A stretch of DNA of 42,844 nucleotides from Synergistaceae bacterium (GCA_017470485.1 JAFUYQ010000026.1:1-42844), one strand, 5' to 3'; shown: positions 1-8,515, counted from the stretch's first letter. Program-made: numbers and translations. The notes: a model not told the origin generated them from the sequence alone.

Positions 1-135
1 CTGGTACCTACGGTGCGTAGGGAACCTGGACGAAAAGTCCTAAACGCCTTTGGAGAGGACGTAAGACGGAAACAGAAATGTTGCAACGCTGACCTCGTTG
101 AATTAGGAAGCTGCCACTTCTATAAGTGGCGGTAG
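1..135 (+). CDS. tnpB: TnpB (IS605 OrfB) family RNA-guided nuclease, C-terminal end only
   Basis: Frame 1 is open from the window edge to the TAG at 133-135 and gives 44 residues. The segment LNAFGEDVRR (residues 14-23) matches the usual C-terminal TnpB motif (LNACGEDVRP-like), with Phe where Cys is common. The preceding basic stretch VRREPGRK also fits. The catalytic RuvC residues and zinc finger are upstream and not visible. The terminal Cys-rich tail (KCCNADLVELGSCHFYKW) lies over the right-end hairpin, as expected where coding sequence and guide-RNA scaffold overlap. TnpB is an RNA-guided DNase that helps keep the element at its donor site. The call rests on a short segment plus the element end, so the family is likely but the exact group is not determined. 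Confidence 0.62.
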   Translation: MVPTVRREPGRKVLNAFGEDVRRKQKCCNADLVELGSCHFYKWR

Positions 136-140
136 TTCAC
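1..140 (+). mobile_element. Right end of an IS200/IS605-family (TnpB-type) element
   Basis: Only the right terminus lies in the window. It holds the last codons of a tnpB-like frame, a perfect 7-bp stem with a 4-nt loop (GCCACTT 113-119, AAGTGGC 124-130), and the end GGTAGTTCAC at 131-140, which resembles right ends of IS605/IS1341-type elements. A subterminal hairpin followed by a short cleavage motif, with no terminal inverted repeat, is the family hallmark. In such elements the 3' part of tnpB and the right end are transcribed as the omega/reRNA, whose guide is the flanking DNA; here that would start at 141. The open frame of the neighbouring minus-strand lipoprotein gene runs into the element and stops at 120-122, which supports 140 as the junction. 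The left end lies outside the window, so completeness is unknown. Confidence 0.72.
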
Positions 141-1499
141 TGAGGCTTCGGCTTTAGCCCCGTCCTTCTGCGAGATACCTCCGCTGACGTTGCCCTCAAT
201 CGAGAATGAGAAGCCGTTGCTGACCGTCTTAGAGCTGTTCAATGTGTCTGGTGCCGAACTGTGAAGAGTTCCAACCGCTGTGCCCTCAATGAGTTTGTCG
301 CCGGACACTTTGGGATTTGCCATAATCTGAGACGAGAACTCGAAAGCGTTGTTGTAGCCGAGAATGTTATCGCAGACCAGAACGCCGCTTTTATCGGTGT
401 CCATGCCCTCGACAATTATGGGATCTCTGAGGAAACGCGCCATGAACGAGAGGTGAGCGTACTGAGTTGATGGATCAGTGTTTCCTGTTACTCTGATTAT
501 GTAGAAATCAGCTCCGTCGCTGAACCTGTGAACCGGTATTATGTTGAAGGTCATTGACGTGTCCCTGTGCCACGCTTTATGCGTGAAAGTCTTTCGCTTG
601 CCGCTTGTCGTGAAATAGTAATTTCTAGGCTCAACGTGAAGCACTGGAGCGAAAGTCGTGCTTACGCCGGGAAAGATTCCGTTGTCATCTGAGGCCGCTC
701 TCATCGAGCCGGAAACGTAAGTTTCATCTACCGCCTTCAATTTGTTCAACTCACTCACCCAGTCCATGAAACCGTCAACGACGCTCTGAGCGTGATCATA
801 GTTCATGGGGTTGGGGTCAGAGGAAAGGACATTGCCGTTTTCGTCAACGTACTCGTATTCCAGATCCGGACTTGTCGTGTAGTCATTCGGGTTGAACGCG
901 ACTTCGCTGTCGCCGGAATACATAGTGATAGTCATGGCGTTACGGTCGCTTACGAGTTCAACGCCTAAATAAGAGTAGGCATTGGCTACGCTTGGGTCAT
1001 CGCTGTCGGCTCTCATTGCAACGGCGTAGAAGTCCTCAATCTCTTTTTTCTCCTCGCTGGTGGCGTTTTCGGGGAGGTAGCTCGGGAGGTTAAGGGACAA
1101 TTTGTCGGTGAACTTGTCGATTTCCTCAGCCCTTATGTCAATGAATGCCAGAACCGCTCCGGCCTCAAGAGCGTCTTCAACGCGGGCGAGAAGGTCAGCA
1201 CTTGCGGTTATGTCCTTGCTGTCTTCGGGGTAGTAGAGAAGGATATCGCCTTTCTTCACGAGTGCTGAGGGGTCATTGATGAAGACTGCGAGGTCATAGA
1301 CGTTTGATTTTGAGGCGAGTATATCAGCGATTTCGCCGGAGTAGCTTTCGGGGGTGTAAGGCTCAACGTCTTCGCTCTCAGGAGCATAGGGGTTGTAGCC
1401 CTCCTGAACGCCTCCGCCGCTTCCTCCGCAGCCGCCGGAAAACAACGCCGCTGTCATTAACGCTAGAATGAGAAGTAAAGCATGGTTCTTGAATTTCAA
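120..1499 (-). pseudogene. Exported lipoprotein gene, 3' end cut off by the IS element
   Basis: A 459-residue frame starts at TTG 1499, with AAGGAGGAA seven bases upstream. Residues 1-24 form a lipoprotein signal ending in SGGC, so Cys24 would be lipidated, followed by a GGSGGG linker. The rest is a soluble extracytoplasmic protein with no recognised domain. The last native stretch (GFSFSIEGNVSGGI...AEAS) has an alternating beta-strand character reminiscent of the C-terminal part of some beta-pore-forming toxins, but this is only a resemblance. The last six residues, VNYRHL, are encoded by the inverted IS end (120-140), so the original C-terminus is missing. The product may still be made. The N-terminal pattern after the lipid Cys is shared with the lipoprotein at 14780-16153. 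The function is not recognised. Confidence 0.7.
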
Positions 1500-1535
1500 A
1501 ATGATTCCTCCTTGTGGTTTTTACTTATTATACTG

Positions 1536-2465
1536 CTAAAATACGTAATTCCTCCTGAATAAATCTATAAATGCCCTCACGGCTTTCGGAGTGTATTCGC
1601 GCTTCGGAAGAACGGCGAAAAACTCTCTTTCGGTTACGGACGAGTCTATCTTGTAGAATCTCAAGTCTTCCTCACCGGCCTGAACCATTCTGTCGCTGAT
1701 GAACGCCGCGCCGAATTTTGCTTTTGCGAGATGGTATGAGGTTGAGAGCTGGGAGATTTCGAGTTTTATTTTCGGCTGAATGCCTGCCTCAGTGAAAATT
1801 CTTGCCGCCCTGTCATGAAGATTGTTGCCCTCCGAAAGTATTATGTACTCAAGTTCCTTCATATTATTAAACGGCACGCTCGGACAGTCATTCAGAAGGT
1901 GGCGGCCTGAAAGAATCTCGTCAGCCCTCATAGCGCAGGGAAGGTCAAGGATTTCTGGGGGTACTGCTAGGATTATATGGTCATTGAACGCCGGATAATG
2001 CTGAAACTCAGCGATTATGTCCTCACGGCATGAGAACGTTAAATCAATCTGCCTGTCGTTGAGCATTTCAGCGAGTACCGCCGAACTTGCCTCGATGAGT
2101 TCCAGATTAATGGCCGGATATAACCTGCTGTACTCGGTCATTGTCTCCGGAAGAATGCAGGTGTTAATGTAGTGCGAGCCTCCAACGCAGAGAGAACCTG
2201 ACTTCAATTCCTCAATGTCGCGGATTTGAGCTTTCATGTCCTCCTCGTCAGCCATAATCTTTAATACTGCCTCAAGAAATATTTTTCCTGCCTCCGTAGG
2301 CTCTAAAGGTCTCGCGCTTCTGTCGAACAAAGCCATGCCGATTGACGACTCGATTCGTTTCACGGCCATGCTCAATGCCGGCTGTGTAATGTGTAACTTC
2401 TCTGCCGCCTTTGTGAAACTTCCTGCCCTGTAAATCTCGTAAACATATTCAAATTCCTGCTGCAT
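1536..2465 (-). CDS. LysR-family transcriptional regulator
   Basis: The 309-residue protein starts at ATG 2465 (MQQEFEYVYEIYRAGSF). The frame is open further upstream, but those extra 51 codons lack LysR similarity and run into the divergent promoter region. Residues 1-60 form the classic winged helix-turn-helix (AGSFTKAAEKLHITQPALSMAV, then RIESSIGMALFDR). Residues 90-300 form the periplasmic-binding-like effector domain. Length and layout are normal for the family. It is divergent from the dehydratase-transporter genes at 2581-5375, with 115 bp between, so the usual inference is that it activates them in response to their substrate and represses itself. The effector cannot be read from sequence. 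Confidence 0.93.
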   Translation of the reverse strand: MQQEFEYVYEIYRAGSFTKAAEKLHITQPALSMAVKRIESSIGMALFDRSARPLEPTEAGKIFLEAVLKIMADEEDMKAQIRDIEELKSGSLCVGGSHYINTCILPETMTEYSRLYPAINLELIEASSAVLAEMLNDRQIDLTFSCREDIIAEFQHYPAFNDHIILAVPPEILDLPCAMRADEILSGRHLLNDCPSVPFNNMKELEYIILSEGNNLHDRAARIFTEAGIQPKIKLEISQLSTSYHLAKAKFGAAFISDRMVQAGEEDLRFYKIDSSVTEREFFAVLPKREYTPKAVRAFIDLFRRNYVF

Positions 2466-2512
2466 TATAAAAATCCCTGATTTCAATATAAAGAATGATA
2501 ATTTGAGTTTAT

Positions 2513-2536
2513 GCCTTGAATATATTAACATAAGGC
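2513..2536. promoter_or_regulatory. Possible LysR operator (inverted repeat GCCTT-N14-AAGGC)
   Basis: In the 115-bp divergent gap, arms GCCTT (2513-2517) and AAGGC (2532-2536) flank an AT-rich, nearly symmetric core (TTGAATATATTAA). LysR proteins bind interrupted dyads of this kind close to divergent promoters. The arms are short, so this is tentative. Confidence 0.35.
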
Positions 2537-2580
2537 TATCCAGAAAATCACGAGAAAATTCACGAGGGGGAATCATTTTC

Positions 2581-2895
2581 ATGAAGATTAACGCGCTCTT
2601 GATTGACGAAACCGACAACGTTGTAACATGCGTTGAGGAAGTCCCGGCAGGAAATGAAGTGTTTTACCGCAAAGGCGGTGAAGTTCTCAGCCTCAAGGCC
2701 GCCGAGAACATACCTTACTGCCATAAAGCGGCGTTGAGGGATTTTTCAGAGGGCGAGGAAGTCATCAAGTACGGCGAGATGATAGGCAGGACTAACTCGG
2801 CTATAGTTAAAGGCGGCTGGGTTTCGGACAAGAATATCTACAGTGTTCCGAGAGATTACGACAGCGAATTGATACCAGAAGGGGGAAATCACTAA
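2581..2895 (+). CDS. UxaA/SuyA-family small (SAF-domain) subunit of a hydroxyacid lyase
   Basis: The 104-residue product starts at ATG 2581, about 10 bases after GAGGGGGA; the longer open frame from 2503 runs through the promoter region. It consists of one SAF-like beta-clip domain. The sequence LLIDETDNVVTCVEEVPAGNEV is typical of the N-terminal domain of altronate/galactarate dehydratases and of SuyA, the small subunit of sulfolactate sulfo-lyase. In the altronate enzyme this domain is usually fused to the catalytic part; here the two are separate genes with TAATG overlap at 2895, as in SuyAB. It would form the enzyme with the next gene. The substrate is not determined: a sugar acid, hydroxy-dicarboxylate or sulfolactate are all possible. 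Confidence 0.82.
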   Translation: MKINALLIDETDNVVTCVEEVPAGNEVFYRKGGEVLSLKAAENIPYCHKAALRDFSEGEEVIKYGEMIGRTNSAIVKGGWVSDKNIYSVPRDYDSELIPEGGNH

Positions 2896-4055
2896 TGCAG
2901 TTCTGGGGGTACAAACGCAAAGAGGGCAGAGCAGGGATAAGGAATCATGTCTTAATTCTTCCGACATGCGTATGCGGTTCGGAGACGGCGAGAATAGTAG
3001 CGAGTCAGGTTCGGGGAGCGGTGAATATCGTCTTTAACACCGGCTGTTCGGACGTTCAGGCTAACACCGACATGAGCCAGAAGGTTCTCACCGGTTTCGC
3101 CTGCAATCCCAACGTCTACGGAGTCGTCATTATCGGCTTGGGCTGTGAGACGGTCGGTCATAAGCCGTTAAGGGAGAAGATTCAGGCCATGACCTCGAAG
3201 CCTGTTGTGTCGTTCGGCATTCAGGAGGAGGGCGGAACTCTGAGGACAATCGAGAAGGCCGTCCGAGCCGCAAGGGAAATGGCCGCTGAGGCAGGAAAAC
3301 AGCAGAAGGAACTCTGCGACATTTCCGAGCTTTTACTGGGTATCGAGTGCGGAGGGAGCGACGCTACTTCGGGAATAGCGAGTAACCCAGCTGTCGGCGA
3401 ACTCAGCGATTTGCTTGTCGATATGGGAGCGTCAACGATGATGAGCGAGTCTATCGAGTGGATAGGCGGCGAGCATGTACTGGCCAAGAGAGCGGCTACC
3501 CCTGAAATTCATAACCAGATTATCGAGGTATGCCGAGCCTATGAGGAACACCTTAAAGCGGCAGGGCAGGACTGCCGGGCAGGCCAGCCCACTCCGGGAA
3601 ACAAGGCCGGAGGACTCTCAACGCTTGACGAGAAGAGTCTCGGCTGTATCCGCAAGGGAGGCACACGCCCGATCGTTGAGGTTCTCGAACAGGCGGCACG
3701 TCCGACCAAAACCGGCGCAATCGTCATGGATACGGCAGGTTTCGACATATCGTCAATAACATCAATGGCCGCCGGAGGCTGTAACGCTATCATCTTCACC
3801 ACAGGGCGTGGAACTCCCACAGGCAACGCGATCGTGCCAGTCCTTAAGGTTACGGCTAATGCTAGGACGTTCAAGGCAATGGAGGACAACATGGACGTTG
3901 ACTTGAGCGCGATAGTATCCGGCGAGAAGACCTACAAGGAAATGGGACGCGAACTTGTTGACGTTATTCATGATGTCTGCGACGGGAAACTGACTAAGGC
4001 TGAGGCTTACGGTTTCAGCGACATAGCGGTAGATCACGTTTGCAGGTTCGTTTGA
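2895..4055 (+). CDS. UxaA/SuyB-family large catalytic subunit (dehydratase or sulfo-lyase)
   Basis: The 386-residue product belongs to the D-galactarate dehydratase/altronate hydrolase C-terminal family. Visible features are the N-terminal RxGIRNHVLILPTCVCGSE block (about residues 12-30), IIGLGCETVGH (about 80-90), the LGIECGGSDATSGIASNPAVG block (about 147-168) and TTGRGTPTGNAIVPVLKV near 304-320. All are typical of UxaA/SuyB/GarD enzymes, which use a metal ion to remove water (or sulfite) from alpha-hydroxy acids. Its start overlaps the stop of the small subunit by one base, so translation is coupled. The following symporter and the divergent LysR point to a catabolic unit for an imported acid. 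Separate subunits of 104 and 386 residues fit SuyAB best by architecture, but the transporter suggests a dicarboxylate. Confidence 0.85.
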   Translation: MQFWGYKRKEGRAGIRNHVLILPTCVCGSETARIVASQVRGAVNIVFNTGCSDVQANTDMSQKVLTGFACNPNVYGVVIIGLGCETVGHKPLREKIQAMTSKPVVSFGIQEEGGTLRTIEKAVRAAREMAAEAGKQQKELCDISELLLGIECGGSDATSGIASNPAVGELSDLLVDMGASTMMSESIEWIGGEHVLAKRAATPEIHNQIIEVCRAYEEHLKAAGQDCRAGQPTPGNKAGGLSTLDEKSLGCIRKGGTRPIVEVLEQAARPTKTGAIVMDTAGFDISSITSMAAGGCNAIIFTTGRGTPTGNAIVPVLKVTANARTFKAMEDNMDVDLSAIVSGEKTYKEMGRELVDVIHDVCDGKLTKAEAYGFSDIAVDHVCRFV

Positions 4056-4151
4056 GTTAAAGAAGCTCCCCGAACTCTGGCAGGAGCGAAAGGGAGCAAA
4101 GCAGTAAATCAGCAAAGAATCAAAAATTTACTACAGGAGGAATTATATATT

Positions 4152-5375
4152 ATGGGATATATTTTCAAGCCGTGGAGGAATTGGAGTCTCTTCACAAGAA
4201 TAATGATAGGTTTCGTTCTGGGAATAGCTGTCGGATTGTTCTGGGGGCCGGGCGCGAAAGCTCTCAACCCTCTCGGCACAATACTGACAAGACTCCTCAC
4301 TATGGTAGTCGCTCCGCTGGTGCTTTGCTTGCTGGTCTGCGCAGCCGCTGATGTCGGCGACGGTAAGAAACTCGGAAGAATGGGAGTCAAAACGGTTGTT
4401 TGTTTCCTCGTCTCGACAGCGTTCGCTATCGTTCTTGGTCTTGTAACCTCGAACATCATCGGCGTAGGAACAGGCGTAACAATTCAGCAGACAGTTTCGC
4501 AGACGGCCTCAACCGCTAAAGAAGTCTCAATGCTCGACACCCTCATCAATATCATTCCGTCAAACCCGTTCGAGGCTCTCTCAAAACAAAACTTGCTTCA
4601 GATTATATTCTTTGCGTTAATGCTCGGATTTGCCCTCATGAAAATCGGCGAACCGGCGAAGCCTTTGCTCGACATGTTCAGGGCAGGTCAGGAGGCCATG
4701 AAGGAAATCACTAACATCGTTCTTGAGTTCACTCCCTACGGTGTCTTCGGACTGATGGCGAACGTTGTCGGCTCAAACGGCCCTGAGATTCTCATTCCCT
4801 ACATCAAGGCAATCGCCGCAATGTACATCGCCGGAGCAATCTATGTCATAGTTGTTCAGGCAGGCTTGATGGTCGGAGTGATAGGGCGTGTAAATCCCTT
4901 CCGTTTCCTGAGAGAAATGAAAGAGGCTATGGCGTTCGTCTTTGCGACATGCTCAAGCGTTGCGACAATACCTCTGAACCTCGAATGCACAAAGAGAATC
5001 GGAGTTGATGACGAGACGGCGAACTTCGTGATACCTTTCGGGGCGGTAATGAATATGAACGGCACGGCGATTTACGAGGCTGTTGCGGTAGTATTCACGG
5101 CGCAGATTTTCGGGATTGAACTGAGCTTCACACAGCAGATTATGATAATGCTGACGGCGACGCTTGCCTCAATCGGTACAGCAGGCATTCCGGGCTCAGG
5201 GCTTGTAATGCTCACAATAGTGCTTTCATCGGTCAACCTTCCTATGGAGGCTATAGGGCTTCTTGCCGGTATCGACAGGATACTGAACATGGGGCGTGTA
5301 ATCCCGAACATTGTGGGTGATGCGGCTTCAGCGGTTATCGTTTCAAGAACTGAAGGAACGTTCAGGGACGCTTAA
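4152..5375 (+). CDS. Dicarboxylate/amino acid:cation symporter (DAACS/GltP family)
   Basis: The 407-residue membrane protein has the DAACS pattern: N-terminal helices (FTRIMIGFVLGIAVGLFWGP), helix-4 region TMVVAPLVLCLLV, the serine-containing hairpin MAFVFATCSSVATIPLNLEC (about 257-276) and the NMNGTAIYEAVAVVFTAQ helix (about 297-314), which holds the conserved NMxGT sodium/substrate motif. The family imports C4-dicarboxylates, glutamate/aspartate or short amino acids with Na+ or H+. A strong AGGAGGAAT precedes ATG 4152. It lies 96 bp behind the UxaA-like large subunit on the same strand, with no terminator seen between, so it probably imports that enzyme's substrate or a related acid. A hairpin terminator follows. 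Confidence 0.9.
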   Translation: MGYIFKPWRNWSLFTRIMIGFVLGIAVGLFWGPGAKALNPLGTILTRLLTMVVAPLVLCLLVCAAADVGDGKKLGRMGVKTVVCFLVSTAFAIVLGLVTSNIIGVGTGVTIQQTVSQTASTAKEVSMLDTLINIIPSNPFEALSKQNLLQIIFFALMLGFALMKIGEPAKPLLDMFRAGQEAMKEITNIVLEFTPYGVFGLMANVVGSNGPEILIPYIKAIAAMYIAGAIYVIVVQAGLMVGVIGRVNPFRFLREMKEAMAFVFATCSSVATIPLNLECTKRIGVDDETANFVIPFGAVMNMNGTAIYEAVAVVFTAQIFGIELSFTQQIMIMLTATLASIGTAGIPGSGLVMLTIVLSSVNLPMEAIGLLAGIDRILNMGRVIPNIVGDAASAVIVSRTEGTFRDA

Positions 5376-5377
5376 AC

Positions 5378-5995
5378 TCAGTGAGTACCTCCATGAAAAT
5401 ACCCCCCGTTATTCATTCGGAGGGTATTTTTTTTTTCACGGTTTTTTCTCTGCCGGTAAATCTCAAGCATATCAACCTGTTCTTCATCTTCATTATTATC
5501 TTCCTCTTCAATAAGCACAGTGTCATCAGCAACATAAACCTTATACAGCGTCTTAGGGTCAATAACAGCATTAGAGCCTCTGAAAAGAAGTGCTAACGGC
5601 GTTAAGAATATCGAGCCTACTATTACTGTGCCTTTGACGCTCTTTCCGTTCATGTCCTGACTTCCTGAGAGAGGGATTATTTTGCCGTTGAAGGCCTCTA
5701 CAGAATCAACAGAGAAACTTAATGAACCTTTTGCGCCGATTGCACCGGCTGATGAGGCTTTGAGGATTTTCCCGTAGGCTGACGCTCCGCGCTCTATGAG
5801 TATGAAGCCGTTTTCATCAGTTACGGGGCGTTCAACGGTGAAGCGTATGACCTGTTCGGGTTTTACTTGGTTTGATTTTAATTTTTCGGCTGACCTGACT
5901 AATACTTCGGTGCCTCTCTTAACGGTTATCGAATCGCCGCATGCAGTAACCGCAAACAGAAGAACCGCGAAAATCATGAGAATAATTTTCTTCAT
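5378..5995 (-). CDS. Small exported lipoprotein of unknown function
   Basis: The 205-residue product starts at the codon giving MKKIILMIFAVLLFAVTACG; 17 further upstream codons are open but would bury the signal peptide. The lipobox is VTAC, with Cys19 predicted to be lipidated. After it come a beta-rich domain (SITVKRGTEVLVRSAEKL, then GFILIERGASAYGKI) and a short hydrophobic/Gly segment (GTVIVGSIFLTPLALLFRG). This resembles small envelope proteins in many anaerobes in which a cost-of-storage type phrase such as GSxxxNGK precedes a Pro-Leu hydrophobic stretch; no function is known to me. The C-terminal tail is Glu/Asp rich and then basic, and its last codons overlap the terminator of the convergent symporter gene. 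Confidence 0.65.
   Translation of the reverse strand: MKKIILMIFAVLLFAVTACGDSITVKRGTEVLVRSAEKLKSNQVKPEQVIRFTVERPVTDENGFILIERGASAYGKILKASSAGAIGAKGSLSFSVDSVEAFNGKIIPLSGSQDMNGKSVKGTVIVGSIFLTPLALLFRGSNAVIDPKTLYKVYVADDTVLIEEEDNNEDEEQVDMLEIYRQRKNREKKNTLRMNNGGYFHGGTH
5397..5436 (+). terminator. Intrinsic terminator of the symporter gene
   Basis: An AATACCCCCC arm pairs with GGAGGGTATT (one mismatch), followed by a run of T. It lies inside the last codons of the opposing gene at 5378-5995, so the two genes converge over one hairpin. Confidence 0.8.
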
Positions 5996-6178
5996 TTTTA
6001 TACACTTGCTTTCAGTTGATGATGAAACGGGAAAAATCTTAGACATTCTAGCATAACAGCAGCCTGTTCACTAAATATCTCATAGAAAATTATCTGAGTT
6101 GTACATATTTATCGTAAGAGAACTGATAAATCACTCTTGAAAAATTAATCACGCTCAAAAAATTTTATCCTCAGCTGA

Positions 6179-6208
6179 TTACAGCCGATACTTCTTGTGT
6201 TGTATAAT
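6179..6208 (+). promoter_or_regulatory. Probable sigma-70 type promoter of the carboxylesterase gene
   Basis: TTACAG (6179-6184), an 18-bp spacer and a perfect TATAAT (6203-6208) lie 42 bp before the TTG start at 6250. The upstream intergenic stretch is AT-rich. Confidence 0.6.
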
Positions 6209-6249
6209 TTCAGTAGTAACAAATTCGTTAAAGAAAGGACTTGTTAGAG

Positions 6250-8472
6250 TTGAACAAAAAATTTACCGCTCTTGCTTCTCTTCTCTTACTGCTCATTCTT
6301 CCGTCATTCTCCTCAGCAGATGTAAGGACACGCTCTCCGCTCTACGTTACTGAACAGGAAGGCGGAAAATTCAGCGTAACCCTGTCCGGCAATGTCATAA
6401 GCAGTACGATAAAGGCTTGGGACGCTTCAGGAACAGCGGTTTCACGGGACTCTTTCAGCGGAGGAAATGCCGTTTTCCTCTCAAGACCATCAATCGTCAG
6501 GTACGTCTACTCTTCTTCTGACAATAGTGAGGTTACTGCTATCCTCGCTTCAGATGACGCTAAACTTCTCGCGGTCTGCTCAAACGGAATCTTCGAGGGA
6601 CGGTTAGAATATGGTTACAGCAGTAACGTTCTCAAATGGCTTGGAGTACCCTTCGCGAAACAGCCCGTAGGCTCTCTCCGATGGAAAGCGCCTCAAGATC
6701 CAACCCCCAGCGATGAGAAAAAGGACGCTAAGGCATTCGGCCCTGCTAATGTACAGGAACCCTTGCCGCTGTACGATGCTGGACTGCCGAATCAGGCTGA
6801 GGAATGCCTGAACCTCAACATCTGGAAGCGCGATGACCCCGTAAGCACTAAGCCCCTTCCCGTATTCGTATACATTTACGGCGGAGGCTTCACAAACGGC
6901 GATCCGTCAATGGAAATTCTAGGCTTAGGAGTACTTCACGATGGCGCAAACTTCGTCAAAAACAATGAGGGCATAATCTTCGTGTCTATTGCTCACCGTC
7001 TCGGAGTTCTCGGCTTCATTGACTTCTCAGGCGTACCGGGCGGCGAAAATTACCCCGACGCTCCCAATCTCGGACTTCTGGACTGCGCTCAGGCGTTGAA
7101 GTGGATTCACGACAACATAGCGGCGTTCGGAGGAGATCCCGATAACGTAACAATCTGCGGAAATTCATCAGGTGCCGCGCTCGTTTCGTTCCTCGTAACA
7201 ATGCCTCAGGCTAACAAGTACATTAAGCGCGGAATAATGCAGAGCGGCGGAGTTTCAATGTCAAGCCCTAAAAGATACAGCATGAATCTCGCTCAAAAAC
7301 TTCTGGAAGCTACCGGCACTTCAAACATGGACGGACTTCTTGCGCTCTCATCGGCTGATATTAAAGAGGCTTCGGGAAAAGTCAGCAAAGACATGTCATT
7401 CCCTGAGAGGGACGGTAATTTAATCAGCATTGACCCTTACGATAATTTCACGAATGCTGACGGCATTGACCTCCTCATAGGGACGAACGCTGATGAGCTG
7501 AATTTCTGGATTATTTCAATGGGCAGTTTAGAGGTCTTCAGTGATTTCGTCTCAAAAACGTATGAGGCTGTAACAGGCATAATGCCTGAGGACGGTAAAA
7601 CCTCATCGGATATATTCGTTAATAATTACCTTGACAGCCTTGAATCTCAAGATGAGTATTCAGTCATGTGGGGAAAGAGCGAGTATCTCAATGAGCTGCT
7701 GTTTCGAGGCCCTTTGCTGAAGGCGGCTGACATACATTCGGGTAATTCATCAGGCGGAAAGACATTCATGTACTACTGGGCTTACCCTGCGCAAGGTATA
7801 TTGCCTTATCTGAAAGCGTGCCATGACGCTGAAGTCCCGTATGTGCTGGGCAACGCGCATCTGTTAGCTCCAGACCCTTACAACTGGGCTGAGAACGGGG
7901 AATACGACAGCGCGATGGTAGCGAAAATTCAATCCATGTGGGTGAATTTCGCGAAAACCGGCGACCCTTCAGTTCCTTCGCTGGGAATATCATGTCCTGA
8001 GTACGGCGAGACAGGACAAACTATCCTCATCAGTTCTGACGGAAGTATCTTGCCTAAAAACTTCAACGCTGAAAACTCCTACAGCTCCCAAAGCGCGGAA
8101 GCGTTTATGTCCGCGTCCTCAGAGACAAAAACTCTGGAACAGCGTCTGTCCGAACAGGCCAGTCTAGTCCGCGATATGGTCGATTACGGAATCTCAGGGT
8201 GCGAAATCATCAACGGTAATCTCGAAGCCATCGCCTCATACGAGATTATACGGAAACCTGCCGAAACTGAGACACCGCCGCCGCCAAGCACTCCAAGCAC
8301 TCCAAGCGTTACGGACAACACAGTCCCCGAACAGCCCACAACCACGCCGGAGACTCCAACTACCTCAAACAAAACTTACGGTGTCGGTTCAACTTCAGGC
8401 GGCTGCAACACTGGATCTGAATCACTGCTTATGCTGGCGGTTTTAGGTTTCGTCCTGAAGCGCAAGCGTTAA
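6250..8472 (+). CDS. Secreted type-B carboxylesterase with Synergist-CTERM anchor
   Basis: The 740-residue product starts at TTG 6250 (MNKKFTALASLLLLLILPS). An in-frame TTG at 6241 is only one base behind the AAAGGAC ribosome site and is less likely. After the signal peptide comes a ~60-residue beta module (KAWDASGTAV...SIVRYVY, about residues 40-95). The alpha/beta-hydrolase domain runs from about 110 to 630, with a VYIYGGGF oxyanion loop, the nucleophile elbow GNSSG (Ser near 306), the GTNADE acidic segment and a HDAEVPYVLGNAH segment likely to supply the His. A Thr/Pro linker (TPPPPSTPSTPS) leads to SGGCNTG, a hydrophobic helix and KRKR, the Synergist-CTERM sorting signal. The enzyme should hydrolyse esters outside the cell while anchored. 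The N-terminal module is shared with the protein at 38350-40038. The substrate is unknown. Confidence 0.9.
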   Translation: MNKKFTALASLLLLLILPSFSSADVRTRSPLYVTEQEGGKFSVTLSGNVISSTIKAWDASGTAVSRDSFSGGNAVFLSRPSIVRYVYSSSDNSEVTAILASDDAKLLAVCSNGIFEGRLEYGYSSNVLKWLGVPFAKQPVGSLRWKAPQDPTPSDEKKDAKAFGPANVQEPLPLYDAGLPNQAEECLNLNIWKRDDPVSTKPLPVFVYIYGGGFTNGDPSMEILGLGVLHDGANFVKNNEGIIFVSIAHRLGVLGFIDFSGVPGGENYPDAPNLGLLDCAQALKWIHDNIAAFGGDPDNVTICGNSSGAALVSFLVTMPQANKYIKRGIMQSGGVSMSSPKRYSMNLAQKLLEATGTSNMDGLLALSSADIKEASGKVSKDMSFPERDGNLISIDPYDNFTNADGIDLLIGTNADELNFWIISMGSLEVFSDFVSKTYEAVTGIMPEDGKTSSDIFVNNYLDSLESQDEYSVMWGKSEYLNELLFRGPLLKAADIHSGNSSGGKTFMYYWAYPAQGILPYLKACHDAEVPYVLGNAHLLAPDPYNWAENGEYDSAMVAKIQSMWVNFAKTGDPSVPSLGISCPEYGETGQTILISSDGSILPKNFNAENSYSSQSAEAFMSASSETKTLEQRLSEQASLVRDMVDYGISGCEIINGNLEAIASYEIIRKPAETETPPPPSTPSTPSVTDNTVPEQPTTTPETPTTSNKTYGVGSTSGGCNTGSESLLMLAVLGFVLKRKR

Positions 8473-8481
8473 GGCTTTCAA

Positions 8482-8515
8482 TCCTCCCCCTTCAAAGCGA
8501 GGGGGGAATTTTTTT
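8482..8515 (+). terminator. Intrinsic terminator after the carboxylesterase gene
   Basis: CCTCCCCC pairs with the GGGGGG run after a short loop, followed by AATTTTTTT. Confidence 0.75.

Noticed and set aside
4056..4151. Riboswitch or attenuator before the symporter
   Set aside because: A weak GCTCC/GGAGC pairing exists, but there is no T-run and no known aptamer core in 96 bp.
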